From assembly GCA_020048795.1 (NCBI GenBank), contig JAIFMA010000228.1, positions 1-8,510 of the forward strand: 8,510 bases of DNA, read 5' to 3'. Shown piece after piece: positions 1-7,409 of this stretch; the stretch's first letter is position 1; each line of letters opens with the position of its first letter. The notes beneath the pieces were generated by a model. The model had not been told where the DNA came from. It was given only the letters and a program-made list of their open reading frames with translations, and ran no database searches. The position numbers and the translations under genes are program-made. Origin of the DNA: Rhodoferax sp. GTDB taxonomy: Bacteria > Pseudomonadota > Gammaproteobacteria > Burkholderiales > Burkholderiaceae_C.

Positions 1-107
1 AACACGATGTTCAAATTCCTGGCGGGTGACGTTCCAGGTCGATCTCACTGAAGCCAACCCACAACCCGTAAGGAGTAAGATTTGTGCTGTTGAAATTCCT
101 GTCCGTC
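1..107. other. Upstream spacer, possibly with the end of a preceding gene
   Basis: No complete gene can be supported here. All three + frames are open at the window edge. Frame 1 stops at 49-51 and would end a protein in LAGDVPGRSH; frame 3 stops at 27-29; frame 2 stays open to 289 but runs into the CHAT gene and looks like a shadow. Any of the first two could be the tail of an upstream gene. A 9-base identity (AAATTCCTG) occurs at 13-21 and 93-101 within an 18-base direct repeat of 15 matches. No convincing promoter was recognised. Confidence 0.3.
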
Positions 108-113
108 AAGGAG
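108..113 (+). promoter_or_regulatory. Shine-Dalgarno site of the CHAT gene
   Basis: AAGGAG lies 10 bases before the ATG at 124 and fixes that start, since the same frame has a stop at 91-93. A second AAGGAG (70-75) stands upstream of a GTG at 84, but the reading frame from that GTG is only 42 codons long and out of frame with the CHAT gene. Confidence 0.6.
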
Positions 114-123
114 CAACTGCGCC

Positions 124-2430
124 ATGGGTTCAGCTTTACGTCATTGGGCAGCGCTGGTTATGCTGCTGGCCTGCCTGTCGGCTGTCGCAGGCGAAGCGCC
201 AGACCTTGCTAACCATTGGCCGGAGCGCGTGGGTGAAGCTATCACCCTGCGCGACCAGGGTGAGCTGCGCCAGGCCATCGATGTCCTGACGGCGGCCAGC
301 CGCCAGGCGGTTGCTGCCGAGACCCGATGGCTGGCTGTCGGCGAGCTGGGCATCGTACTGCTTCTGGCCCATCAATACGACCCAGCGGAGCAAGCCCTGC
401 GTCAGGCCCATGATTTCTTCACCGATGAACGCCGCAGCCGCTATGCCTTTCATCTCGGCAACCTTTACCTGCTGCAGCGAAACCTGACCAAGGCAGAAGC
501 CTACCACCACACCGCGATCACGCTGGCTCCTGACCAGGACGAAGTGCGCTTGCTGGTGCGCCTCAACCGCTTGCGCTACCTTCCCAAGGAACAACGCCCG
601 ACCGAACTGCGTGCGCTCTCCGGCGCACTGATGGCGCTGGGCGAGTCCACCCGGTACGCCCGCCAGCATCTCAACCTGGGTGACAGCGCCCGCCAGACGC
701 AACTGACAGAGCTGGCCTGGCGGCATCTGGATAGGGCCAGGCGCTTGGCCGACAGCTTGCAGAACCTGCACCTGCAGCTTGAAGTGATCGATGCCCTCGC
801 TCAACTCTACGAAGATCAGGGCCGTGCCGACGAGGCCCGGCACCTGACGCAACAAGGTCTGGCTCTCGGGCGCACGCCGGGGCGCAGCGCCCACACTGAT
901 TTGCTGATCAATCTCGAATGGCGTCAGGCGCGCCTGCTGCGCACTGCTGGCCAGGACAGTGCCGCTCTGGCTGCCTATCTGCGTGCCGTGGAACTGATCG
1001 AACTGGTGCGTCCCGACATCCCGATCGACTACGAGGACGGCCGCTCGTCGTTCCGCGCCACCCTCGAACCGATCTATCTTGGTTATGTGGACCTGATGTT
1101 GCGGCGCACGGAAACTGAGCCGCCTGCGGCTGTGCAAGACCAGTTGCGCACCATTCTCGAAACGATCGAGCTCATCAAACAGACCGAAATGCAGGATTTC
1201 CTGGGTGATCGCTGCGCCGTCGAGGCGGTTCAAGGCGGCTCGGTGCGCCGGCTACCGCCCGGTACCGCGGTGCTTTATCCGCTGTTGCTGCCCGACAGGC
1301 TCGAGCTGCTGCTGGAAACTTCAACGCAGATCGTCCGACGGGTGCAGCAGGTCGATCCCAACCGGGTCCGTCAGAGTGCTACCTTGTTTGCCACCACACT
1401 GCGCAACGGCGACGACGACTTCAAGGCTGATGCGCAGCAACTGCATCGCTGGCTGCTGGCACCGGTCGAAGAGGCTTTGGCCCGGAACAACATCAGCACC
1501 CTGATTGTTGTGCCCGACGGCGTGTTGCGCCTGCTGCCGTTCGGTGCCTTGTTCGACGGACAACAGTTCGCCATCGAGAAATACGCGGTATCGACGACCA
1601 CCGGGCTGAGCATGACCAACTCGACACCACCGGACGGTGAGCGGATCATTGCCCTGATGGCCGGCGTGTCGGAGCCGGGTGCCGTGGTCGAGAGGCTCAG
1701 CGACACCATGGCGGCACAAATCCTGGAACCTGACGATCCCAGCGTATTGGCGGTTGAGGCACGGGGCCTTTCCAGCACCCGGGCAACCCGAGCCATCCGC
1801 GCAGCGACCCGGCGCAGCGATGCCAGGCCAGCCGGAATCAGCCGCAGCCCGCAGCAGCTGGCAAGGCTAAAGGCCCAACTCGCCCTGCCGGGAGTGAAGG
1901 ACGAAATCGAAGCGCTGGCCAAGGTCCTGACCGGGCCCAAGCTTCTCAATGCCGACTTCAGTATCGGTCGCTTGCGCAGCGAAACCGAATCGGGCGGCTA
2001 CCAGATACTGCATATCGCCTCCCATGGTGTCTTCAGCGGCAGTGCCGAGAGCAGCTTCATCATGACCCATGACGACATCCTGACCATGAACGGACTACAG
2101 TCACTGCTCCGCGCCGAGACACTCATCAGGAACCCGATCGAACTGCTGAGCCTGTCGGCCTGCCAGACCGCCGAAGGTAACGACCGCTCGCCGCTGGGCC
2201 TGTCCGGGGCGGCCATCAAGGCCCGTGCCAAAAGCGTGCTCGGCACGCTCTGGCCAGTCGAGGACAATGCGGCCAAGAACATCATGGAACGTTTCTACAC
2301 CGGTATCGGCAAGGCCCGCCAGAGCAAGACCGAGGCACTGCGCCAGGCTCAGCTCAGCTTGCTGCATTCGTCCGAATCGGCACACCCTTTTTTCTGGGCC
2401 CCCTTTGTTCTGATCGGAAACTGGCAATGA
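124..2430 (+). CDS. Exported TPR-CHAT (caspase-like) peptidase of a two-partner secretion operon
   Basis: 768 residues. Residues 1-23 form an export signal: Arg6, a hydrophobic run, then either signal peptidase I cleavage after Ala-Val-Ala (20-22) or a weak lipobox LLAC with Cys17. Helical TPR-like repeats cover roughly 69-137 and 215-295. The CHAT region runs from about 376 to the end, with the family landmarks VVPDGVLRLLPF (462-473), LPGVKDEIEALA (588-599), HIASHG, LSACQTAEG and the terminal FFWAPFVLIGNW. The caspase-type dyad is His634 and Cys680, both intact, so an active Cys peptidase is expected. An Arg-rich insert (547-581, nine Arg) separates the two halves of the CHAT fold and could be a processing site. 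The stop overlaps the tpsA start (ATGA), implying translational coupling. Family membership is clear; the substrate is unknown, and TpsA is the obvious candidate by context only. Confidence 0.92.
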   Translation: MGSALRHWAALVMLLACLSAVAGEAPDLANHWPERVGEAITLRDQGELRQAIDVLTAASRQAVAAETRWLAVGELGIVLLLAHQYDPAEQALRQAHDFFTDERRSRYAFHLGNLYLLQRNLTKAEAYHHTAITLAPDQDEVRLLVRLNRLRYLPKEQRPTELRALSGALMALGESTRYARQHLNLGDSARQTQLTELAWRHLDRARRLADSLQNLHLQLEVIDALAQLYEDQGRADEARHLTQQGLALGRTPGRSAHTDLLINLEWRQARLLRTAGQDSAALAAYLRAVELIELVRPDIPIDYEDGRSSFRATLEPIYLGYVDLMLRRTETEPPAAVQDQLRTILETIELIKQTEMQDFLGDRCAVEAVQGGSVRRLPPGTAVLYPLLLPDRLELLLETSTQIVRRVQQVDPNRVRQSATLFATTLRNGDDDFKADAQQLHRWLLAPVEEALARNNISTLIVVPDGVLRLLPFGALFDGQQFAIEKYAVSTTTGLSMTNSTPPDGERIIALMAGVSEPGAVVERLSDTMAAQILEPDDPSVLAVEARGLSSTRATRAIRAATRRSDARPAGISRSPQQLARLKAQLALPGVKDEIEALAKVLTGPKLLNADFSIGRLRSETESGGYQILHIASHGVFSGSAESSFIMTHDDILTMNGLQSLLRAETLIRNPIELLSLSACQTAEGNDRSPLGLSGAAIKARAKSVLGTLWPVEDNAAKNIMERFYTGIGKARQSKTEALRQAQLSLLHSSESAHPFFWAPFVLIGNWQ

Positions 2431-5348
2431 ACAAGTCCCTGAAACGGTCCGACATGGGTCTCCGCGTGGTCAGCCGCTGGGCCGTGTTGCTGCTGGCAGG
2501 CTGCATGCCGCTTGCCGGTGCTGCGCAGATCATCACTGACACCAGCCTCGGTCGCCCAGCCCAAACCCTGAACGGGCCAAGCTACAAAATCACCGAAAGC
2601 CTCGGCAAACTGGCGGGCGGCAACCTGTTTCACAGCTTCCAGACCTTTAACCTGGGCTTGGGTGAATATGCCCTGTTCACCACAACCACGCCGACGATCA
2701 ACCATGTGATCAGCCGTGTCACCGGTGGTGTGCCATCGACGATCAACGGCACACTCGTCCTGCGTGCGGCCGCCGGGGTGCCCAACTTCTACTTCATCAA
2801 CCCGGCTGGCGTGATGTTTGGCGCTGGTGCCATGATCGATGTGCCCGGGGCCTTCCATGTTGGCAGCGCCGACTACATCGGCTTTCCCGATGGCCGCTTC
2901 CACGCCGACCCAGGCAAGTCCAGCACGTTTTCGTCCCACCCGCCGGAGGCCTTCGGCTTCGTCGGCGAGCACCGCACACCGATCTCGCTTGCCGCGGGCT
3001 CCGACCTATGGGCCTCTGAAGGCCGGGATATCAGCCTGGTGGCGGGAGACATCTCGATCGATGCGGCACGGGTCAAGTCGGACGGCGGTCGGCTGCGCCT
3101 GGGTGCCATGGGCGCACAAGCGGTCGAAGTACCCTTTGCGGGCGAATTGCCTGCCGGTCACGGCTCCCTGCGCGTCAGCAACGGCGGTCTGCTTACCGTC
3201 AGCAGCGCGTGTTGCGACCGCACTGGCTCGATCAAGGTCAGCGCCGGCGATGTTGTGCTGGACGGTAGCGGCGCGGAGCCTTACAGCACCGGCATCTTCG
3301 GCTCAACCTTGAATCAGGACAACGATGCAGCGACCCTTGACATCACGGCCAGCGACAGTTTCACGCTGCGTGGCGGTGCCACCCTGACGGCGTTCAGCCG
3401 GACTGGCGGCGCAGCCGGCAACATCACCATCACCAGCCCGGTGCTCACCCTTGCCAATGCCAGCATCGATGTCACTGCACTGAGTAGCGGGCGAGCCGGC
3501 GTGGTGGACCTCTCGGGTGGCAAAGTTTCACTGGTCGATGGTGGCAGCATCTTTGCCAACTCCCAGTCCACCGGGCAGGCTGGCAAGGTGAACATCACGG
3601 CATTAGAGTCCATCGAGATCGGTCGCCGCAACGATGCCGGGGAGCGCAGCAGCATCGCCGTCCAGACCACCAAGAGCGATATACAGCCTGGCCAGGTCGC
3701 CCTCGCTGCCCCACTGATCCGCCTCTACGACGACGGCATGGTCTCCGGCTATGCCGAATCGAACAGTGCTACCGCCAAGATCACCATTGCGGCCAAAGAC
3801 CTGTTGCTGGTCAACGGCGGCAAGATCTACTCCTTCGGCCTGCACACGCCCGGCGGAGAGGTCACCATCGATGCCAGCAACAGCGTCACCATCCGCGGCA
3901 AGAACGAAGCGCCGAACTCCTCACCGGGTTCTGACACGGTGTCTACCGGCATCATCGGTCATGCCACCGAGGTGCTGGTGCGCTCGCCGCAGATCACGAT
4001 CACCGAGGCCGGAGCCATCCGCGCCGAAAACTGGTATCAGAACTCACCCGGCTACATCGCCCTCGAAACGGATCGCCTGACGCTGCAAAGCGGCGGGCAC
4101 ATCAGCAGCAATGCACTTGGCCACTCGGGCACGTTGGGCCGGGGCGGCACCATCGTCATCCGGGCTACCGAGTTCGTCAAGGTCGAAGGCAGCAGCAACT
4201 ATCGCAGCAGCAGCATCGCCAGCGGCTCCCGCAGCGGCAACGATGCGGGCCGCATCGATATTGCCACGCCCTGGCTTTATGTCGCCGATCAGGCTGTCAT
4301 CAACACCGGCACCGGGCGCTTTGGCGAATCAGAGGCTGGCCGCATCGACATCGCGGTGGATCGTCTGGACCTGGTCAAGGGCGGGCGGCTGGCATCGATC
4401 GAGTTTGGCCACACCGCGAGCGGCGGCTACATTGCCGTCAATGCGCGCGAATCGATCGTTCTCGACGGTGGCAAGATCATCGCCCAGGGTGCCAACGAGG
4501 CTGCGGCCGGTCGCATCGTGCTGAGGGCGCCAGTGATCAGCCTGCGCAACGGACTGATCACCACCAGCAATTCGGAGGACGCAAGCTCGGGCGGCATCGA
4601 GATCACGACACAACGCCTGAGCCTGAATGAGACGGCCCGCATCGAATCGAGCAGCACCGGCATTTACGGAGCTGGCAACATCGCCCTGCACGTCGGCGAA
4701 TCGGCCAGGTTTGCCGATAGCGCCGTCACCACCACCAGCTACTCTGGCAGCGGTGGCAACGTCAGCCTGGATGGCGGTGCTGCGGCCCGATCAGGTGCCC
4801 TGTTGCTGCGCAACTCGGTGATCACCACCTCGGTGCTCGGCCAAAGCGGGAGCGGCGACGGCGGCGACATCGCCCTTGGCGCAGGCGCGCTGGCCATTGA
4901 CCGGGGCTTCATCCAGGCCAATACCGCAGTACCGAATGCTTCGGGCGGCAACATCAACATCAATGTGGGATCCTTGCTGCCCAGCGGCAACATCCTGTTC
5001 GTCGGCGGCCAGACGCCCTACGAGTTCCAGTCCGGACTGGCAAACTTCAATGTCATCCAGGCGGCCGCTCCCACTGGCATCAACGGTGCGATCAACATCA
5101 GCAGCCCGGCGCTGGACATTTCCGGCAGCCTGGTCGGCCTCAACACCAGCTTGATCGAGATCGGCGGTCTCGGGCGCAGCCCTTGCCAGCCCAGTGTTGG
5201 CAGTTCGCTGGTGCAGGTTGGTCGCGGAGGCTTTGCGCCCGCCGCGCGCAATCTGCTCGGCATCGACGCGCCCGTCCCAGCGTCGGCGCTGCCCCCATCG
5301 CGGCAACGCCCCCTGTCGCTTCTGGCCCCCCGCGCAGGCTGTCTCTGA
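2427..5348 (+). CDS. TpsA-type secreted exoprotein (filamentous haemagglutinin N-terminal domain)
   Basis: 973 residues, short for a TpsA. The signal peptide covers about 1-33; cleavage after AGAA leaves a mature start QIITD, as in many short TpsA proteins. A perfect lipobox, LAGC (23-26), sits inside it. The TPS secretion domain spans about 34-300, with NLFHSFQTFNL (66-76), ISRVTGG and STINGTL, and NFYFINPAGVMFGAGA, where NPAG (125-128) takes the place of the usual NPNG/NPNL motif. The rest is Gly/Ser/Asn-rich with alternating hydrophobic residues, as expected of a right-handed beta-helix; no long adhesin repeats or toxin domain are visible. The C-terminus carries PCQPSVGSSLVQVGRGGFAP, a tail motif I associate with cyanobacterial-type TpsA proteins. 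Cysteines occur at 262-263, 920 and 972. The secreted protein is probably a surface or released adhesin-like fibre; its ligand is unknown. It overlaps the CHAT gene by 4 bases and lies 3 bases before its TpsB. Confidence 0.93.
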   Translation: MNKSLKRSDMGLRVVSRWAVLLLAGCMPLAGAAQIITDTSLGRPAQTLNGPSYKITESLGKLAGGNLFHSFQTFNLGLGEYALFTTTTPTINHVISRVTGGVPSTINGTLVLRAAAGVPNFYFINPAGVMFGAGAMIDVPGAFHVGSADYIGFPDGRFHADPGKSSTFSSHPPEAFGFVGEHRTPISLAAGSDLWASEGRDISLVAGDISIDAARVKSDGGRLRLGAMGAQAVEVPFAGELPAGHGSLRVSNGGLLTVSSACCDRTGSIKVSAGDVVLDGSGAEPYSTGIFGSTLNQDNDAATLDITASDSFTLRGGATLTAFSRTGGAAGNITITSPVLTLANASIDVTALSSGRAGVVDLSGGKVSLVDGGSIFANSQSTGQAGKVNITALESIEIGRRNDAGERSSIAVQTTKSDIQPGQVALAAPLIRLYDDGMVSGYAESNSATAKITIAAKDLLLVNGGKIYSFGLHTPGGEVTIDASNSVTIRGKNEAPNSSPGSDTVSTGIIGHATEVLVRSPQITITEAGAIRAENWYQNSPGYIALETDRLTLQSGGHISSNALGHSGTLGRGGTIVIRATEFVKVEGSSNYRSSSIASGSRSGNDAGRIDIATPWLYVADQAVINTGTGRFGESEAGRIDIAVDRLDLVKGGRLASIEFGHTASGGYIAVNARESIVLDGGKIIAQGANEAAAGRIVLRAPVISLRNGLITTSNSEDASSGGIEITTQRLSLNETARIESSSTGIYGAGNIALHVGESARFADSAVTTTSYSGSGGNVSLDGGAAARSGALLLRNSVITTSVLGQSGSGDGGDIALGAGALAIDRGFIQANTAVPNASGGNININVGSLLPSGNILFVGGQTPYEFQSGLANFNVIQAAAPTGINGAINISSPALDISGSLVGLNTSLIEIGGLGRSPCQPSVGSSLVQVGRGGFAPAARNLLGIDAPVPASALPPSRQRPLSLLAPRAGCL

Positions 5349-5351
5349 ACC

Positions 5352-7049
5352 ATGAGAATTTCCAACGCAACTGTCCGCTTTCTGTGGCCCGGCTGGCTGG
5401 CCGTCATGCTGATGCTGCCAGGTTTTGCCTGGTGCGCCGACGAAGCGGCGCAACTGCGCCGCATTCAGCCCCAGCAAGAATCGCGCAAGGGCGATTTCAC
5501 CTTGCCCCCGGTGCCCGAGACCCCTGCCACACCAACCAAGCGCGACCACACACCGGTCCGCGTTGATCGTATTGTCTTCACCGGCAACCACGTCATCACC
5601 AGCGAAGAACTGGCGCGCCTGGCCACCCCTTATGTTGGCAAGCGCATCAGCGTTGGCGAGTTGGAGGAACTGCGGCAAAAAATCAGCCACCACTATCTGG
5701 CCCTGGGTTATATCAACTCCGGCGCATTGCTCGACCCCGATGCCCTGGTGGACGGCACCCTGACCTACCGCATCGTCGAGGGTCAGCTTGAGCGCATACG
5801 CCTCAATGGCCTGGGTGGCCTGCACGCGGGCTATGTCAACGACCGCCTGATCGACGATCTGGCCGCTCCGTTCAACATCGACCGGCTGCGCGAACGCTTT
5901 GCGCTGCTGCTCAACGACCCCCTCTTCGAGCGCATGAACGCCCGCCTTTCCCCCGGAGCCCAGTCCGGCCAGGCCCTGCTGGATATCGACATCCAGCGTG
6001 CCCGCCCTTATCAGTTGGCGCTGGCCTACAACAACTACCGCCCCCCCTCGATTGGTGAGCGCAGCCTTGAGCTGTCGGGTTGGGTGCGCAATCTGACCGG
6101 TTATGGCGATGTGCTCGAAGCCGAGTTGCAGACGACCCCCCAGCACGCGGCAGGATCACGCCTGCGACTGGACTGGCGGCTGCCGGTCAACACCAGCGGC
6201 ACCTCGGTCGCGTTCCAGTATGAAAACGGCCAGTCGGCGGTGACTGAAGAACCGTTGCGCCAACTCGACATCGACAACCGCACCGACAGCAAGACGCTTG
6301 GCATCGGCCACGTCTTGCACGAATCGCTGCGACACAAGCTGAGCCTGGGTCTGGACTACCAGGATCGGGAAAACCGCACCCGGCTGCTTGGTGAGCCTTT
6401 TTCCTTCATCCCCGGTGAGCCGGACGGCATCACACGCAGCAACACCTGGCGATTTTGGCAAGAATACACGCATCGCACCGAAAGCCGGGTGCTGGCCTTG
6501 CGCTCGACTTTTGTCTCGGCCCACAACAACCTCGAAGACCTGGGCGGACTACCGAAAGTCTCGGTCGTCCAGCCGGCCCGCGACTATCGCTACTGGCTCG
6601 GCCAGGCGCAGTTTGTCCAATTGCTCGGCCATGACGGCGCACGCCTGATCCTGCGCGGCACCTACCAACATGCCAATGGCCGGCTACTGCCGTCGGACGG
6701 CCTGTCGATCGGCGGTGTCAACACCGTGCGCGGCTTCCGTGAGAACCATCTGATCCGCGACCAGGGCGCGGTATTCAACCTCGAATATGAGTATCCACTG
6801 CGCCAGGATGCGTCCGACGGACTCCATGTTCGCTTCAGCCCGTTCTATGATTACGGCAGTGGCAGGAACCAAGGTGAGGCAACCGACACCCTCGAGTCTG
6901 TCGGCTTGGCAATCCATTTGCGCTGGCAAAGATTGAACTTTGACCTGGCAGTGGCCAGACGGCTGCGCAACACCATTCCAGATAACACCGACCGCAGCAG
7001 CCTGCAAGATCGGGCCATTCATGCGCAGTTGCACTACAGCTTTTTTTAA
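5352..7049 (+). CDS. TpsB outer-membrane transporter (ShlB/FhaC/HecB family)
   Basis: 565 residues, normal for the family. It is the outer-membrane pore that recognises the TpsA secretion domain in the periplasm and passes the protein outward. The signal peptide covers about 1-29 (cleavage near AWCA/DE). A charged Gln-rich stretch (31-50) corresponds to the plug helix and linker. POTRA 1 covers about 69-148 (VDRIVFTGNHVITSEELARL through ALGYINSG to YRIVEGQL); POTRA 2 covers about 149-222. The beta-barrel follows from about 225 and contains the conserved VRGF loop motif (459-462). The chain ends in aromatic Phe565 (HYSFF), the expected signal for insertion by the BAM complex. The gene starts 3 bases after tpsA with no clear Shine-Dalgarno, so it is probably translated by coupling. 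The gene order A then B is the reverse of many TPS loci. Confidence 0.95.
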   Translation: MRISNATVRFLWPGWLAVMLMLPGFAWCADEAAQLRRIQPQQESRKGDFTLPPVPETPATPTKRDHTPVRVDRIVFTGNHVITSEELARLATPYVGKRISVGELEELRQKISHHYLALGYINSGALLDPDALVDGTLTYRIVEGQLERIRLNGLGGLHAGYVNDRLIDDLAAPFNIDRLRERFALLLNDPLFERMNARLSPGAQSGQALLDIDIQRARPYQLALAYNNYRPPSIGERSLELSGWVRNLTGYGDVLEAELQTTPQHAAGSRLRLDWRLPVNTSGTSVAFQYENGQSAVTEEPLRQLDIDNRTDSKTLGIGHVLHESLRHKLSLGLDYQDRENRTRLLGEPFSFIPGEPDGITRSNTWRFWQEYTHRTESRVLALRSTFVSAHNNLEDLGGLPKVSVVQPARDYRYWLGQAQFVQLLGHDGARLILRGTYQHANGRLLPSDGLSIGGVNTVRGFRENHLIRDQGAVFNLEYEYPLRQDASDGLHVRFSPFYDYGSGRNQGEATDTLESVGLAIHLRWQRLNFDLAVARRLRNTIPDNTDRSSLQDRAIHAQLHYSFF

Positions 7050-7157
7050 CCTGGATTCCTCAGTTGGACGTGCCCGAGTGGGCCTCTGACGGCGCGTCTG
7101 GGCAGGGCAAAAGCCGCGGCCAGTGGCTCCATCGGGGGCGTAGCGCCCGCACCGAAC

Positions 7158-7192
7158 TTGACCAGCAGACCATCAAATTTGGTGATCTCACC
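7158..7192 (+). promoter_or_regulatory. Candidate promoter/operator region upstream of eutS
   Basis: TTGACC (7158-7163) matches five of six bases of the sigma-70 -35 consensus. At 17-base spacing the next hexamer is GGTGAT, a poor -10, so the promoter call is weak. The spacer is occupied by a 22-base imperfect palindrome (7167-7188) whose core is CAAATTTG, with 18 of 22 symmetric positions. It overlaps a second dyad, GGTGA-TC-TCACC (7181-7192). This arrangement suits a repressor or activator site. It lies about 200 bases before eutS, which would mean a long leader. Confidence 0.25.
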
Positions 7193-7199
7193 TCAATCC

Positions 7200-7296
7200 G
7201 CAAAAATCGAGGGCAGAGCCGTCTTCGCTTCGCTGCGTGGATCCGGCCCCATGGGTTGCTCAGTCTCTATCGTTCTGAAATCACGCCGATTTTTGC
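7200..7296. repeat. 97-base block bounded by a perfect 10-base inverted repeat
   Basis: GCAAAAATCG (7200-7209) and CGATTTTTGC (7287-7296) are exact reverse complements, 77 bases apart. The pairing does not extend convincingly in either direction. CACCT occurs just outside both arms (7189-7193 and 7300-7304), but at unequal distances (6 and 3 bases), so it is not a clean target-site duplication. No open reading frame within the block is recognisable. It may be a small non-autonomous element, an intergenic repeat, or an RNA stem in the eut leader. Confidence 0.35.
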
Positions 7297-7346
7297 TAAC
7301 ACCTGACTCACTGCTGTTCACAAAATGCGGGTAAGCAGGGGTTGCC

Positions 7347-7409
7347 ATGTTTGCGCACTCGCCTGTTTTCAACCCGAACCTAGCCCGATGGATGCCAATC
7401 AAGTTGTGA
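7347..7409 (+). CDS. Possible 20-codon leader peptide overlapping the start of eutS
   Basis: ATG at 7347 follows AGGGG (7337-7341) by 5 bases, the best Shine-Dalgarno in the region; neither eutS ATG candidate (7325 or 7388) has one. The frame encodes 20 residues (MFAHSPVF to MPIKL). Its TGA at 7407-7409 overlaps a GTG at 7406 in the eutS frame, giving GTGA. If real, it would deliver ribosomes to eutS by coupling. The peptide has no recognisable domain, and a frame this short can occur by chance. Confidence 0.22.
   Translation: MFAHSPVFNPNLARWMPIKL

Larger units (their letters stand above)
7050..7387. other. 338-base intergenic region between the TPS operon and the eut operon
   Basis: No convincing gene lies here. 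A TTG-initiated frame (7064-7306) has no recognisable domain and no ribosome-binding site. The first part (7050-7150) is GC-rich with only small hairpins, such as GGGCG-TAG-CGCCC at about 7137-7149, none followed by a T run, so I cannot point to a terminator for the TPS operon. The T run at 7041-7047 lies inside the tpsB stop region without a strong stem. The second part holds the dyad cluster and the inverted-repeat block listed separately. The eut promoter should lie in this region. Confidence 0.6.

Noticed and set aside
26..289. Plus-strand 87-codon frame at the left edge
   Set aside because: It overlaps the CHAT gene start for over 160 bases, has no ribosome-binding site, and its sequence is not protein-like in composition.
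136..1233. Minus-strand open frame of 365 codons opposite the CHAT gene
   Set aside because: The plus-strand frame has clear TPR and CHAT features; the antisense product is low-complexity with no family resemblance.
124..2430. CHAT protein as part of a CRISPR type III-E (Craspase-like) or gasdermin defence system
   Set aside because: It has an export signal, and no CRISPR array, effector or gasdermin-like gene is present; the partners are secretion genes.
4791..6146. Long minus-strand open frame of 451 codons across the tpsA-tpsB junction
   Set aside because: It is antisense to two well-supported genes, has no recognisable domain, and is the kind of open frame that GC-rich coding DNA leaves on its complement.
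7137..7149. Small GC hairpin as terminator of the TPS operon
   Set aside because: Only five pairs with a 3-base loop and no following T run.
7239..7260. Sigma-54-type promoter upstream of eutS
   Set aside because: A GG and a GC can be found, but the spacing is 11 bases where exactly 10 is needed, and the flanking bases do not match.
7064..7306. TTG-started 80-codon frame in the intergenic region
   Set aside because: There is no Shine-Dalgarno and no domain, and it runs through the inverted-repeat block and the dyad cluster. A database search with this peptide would be the test.
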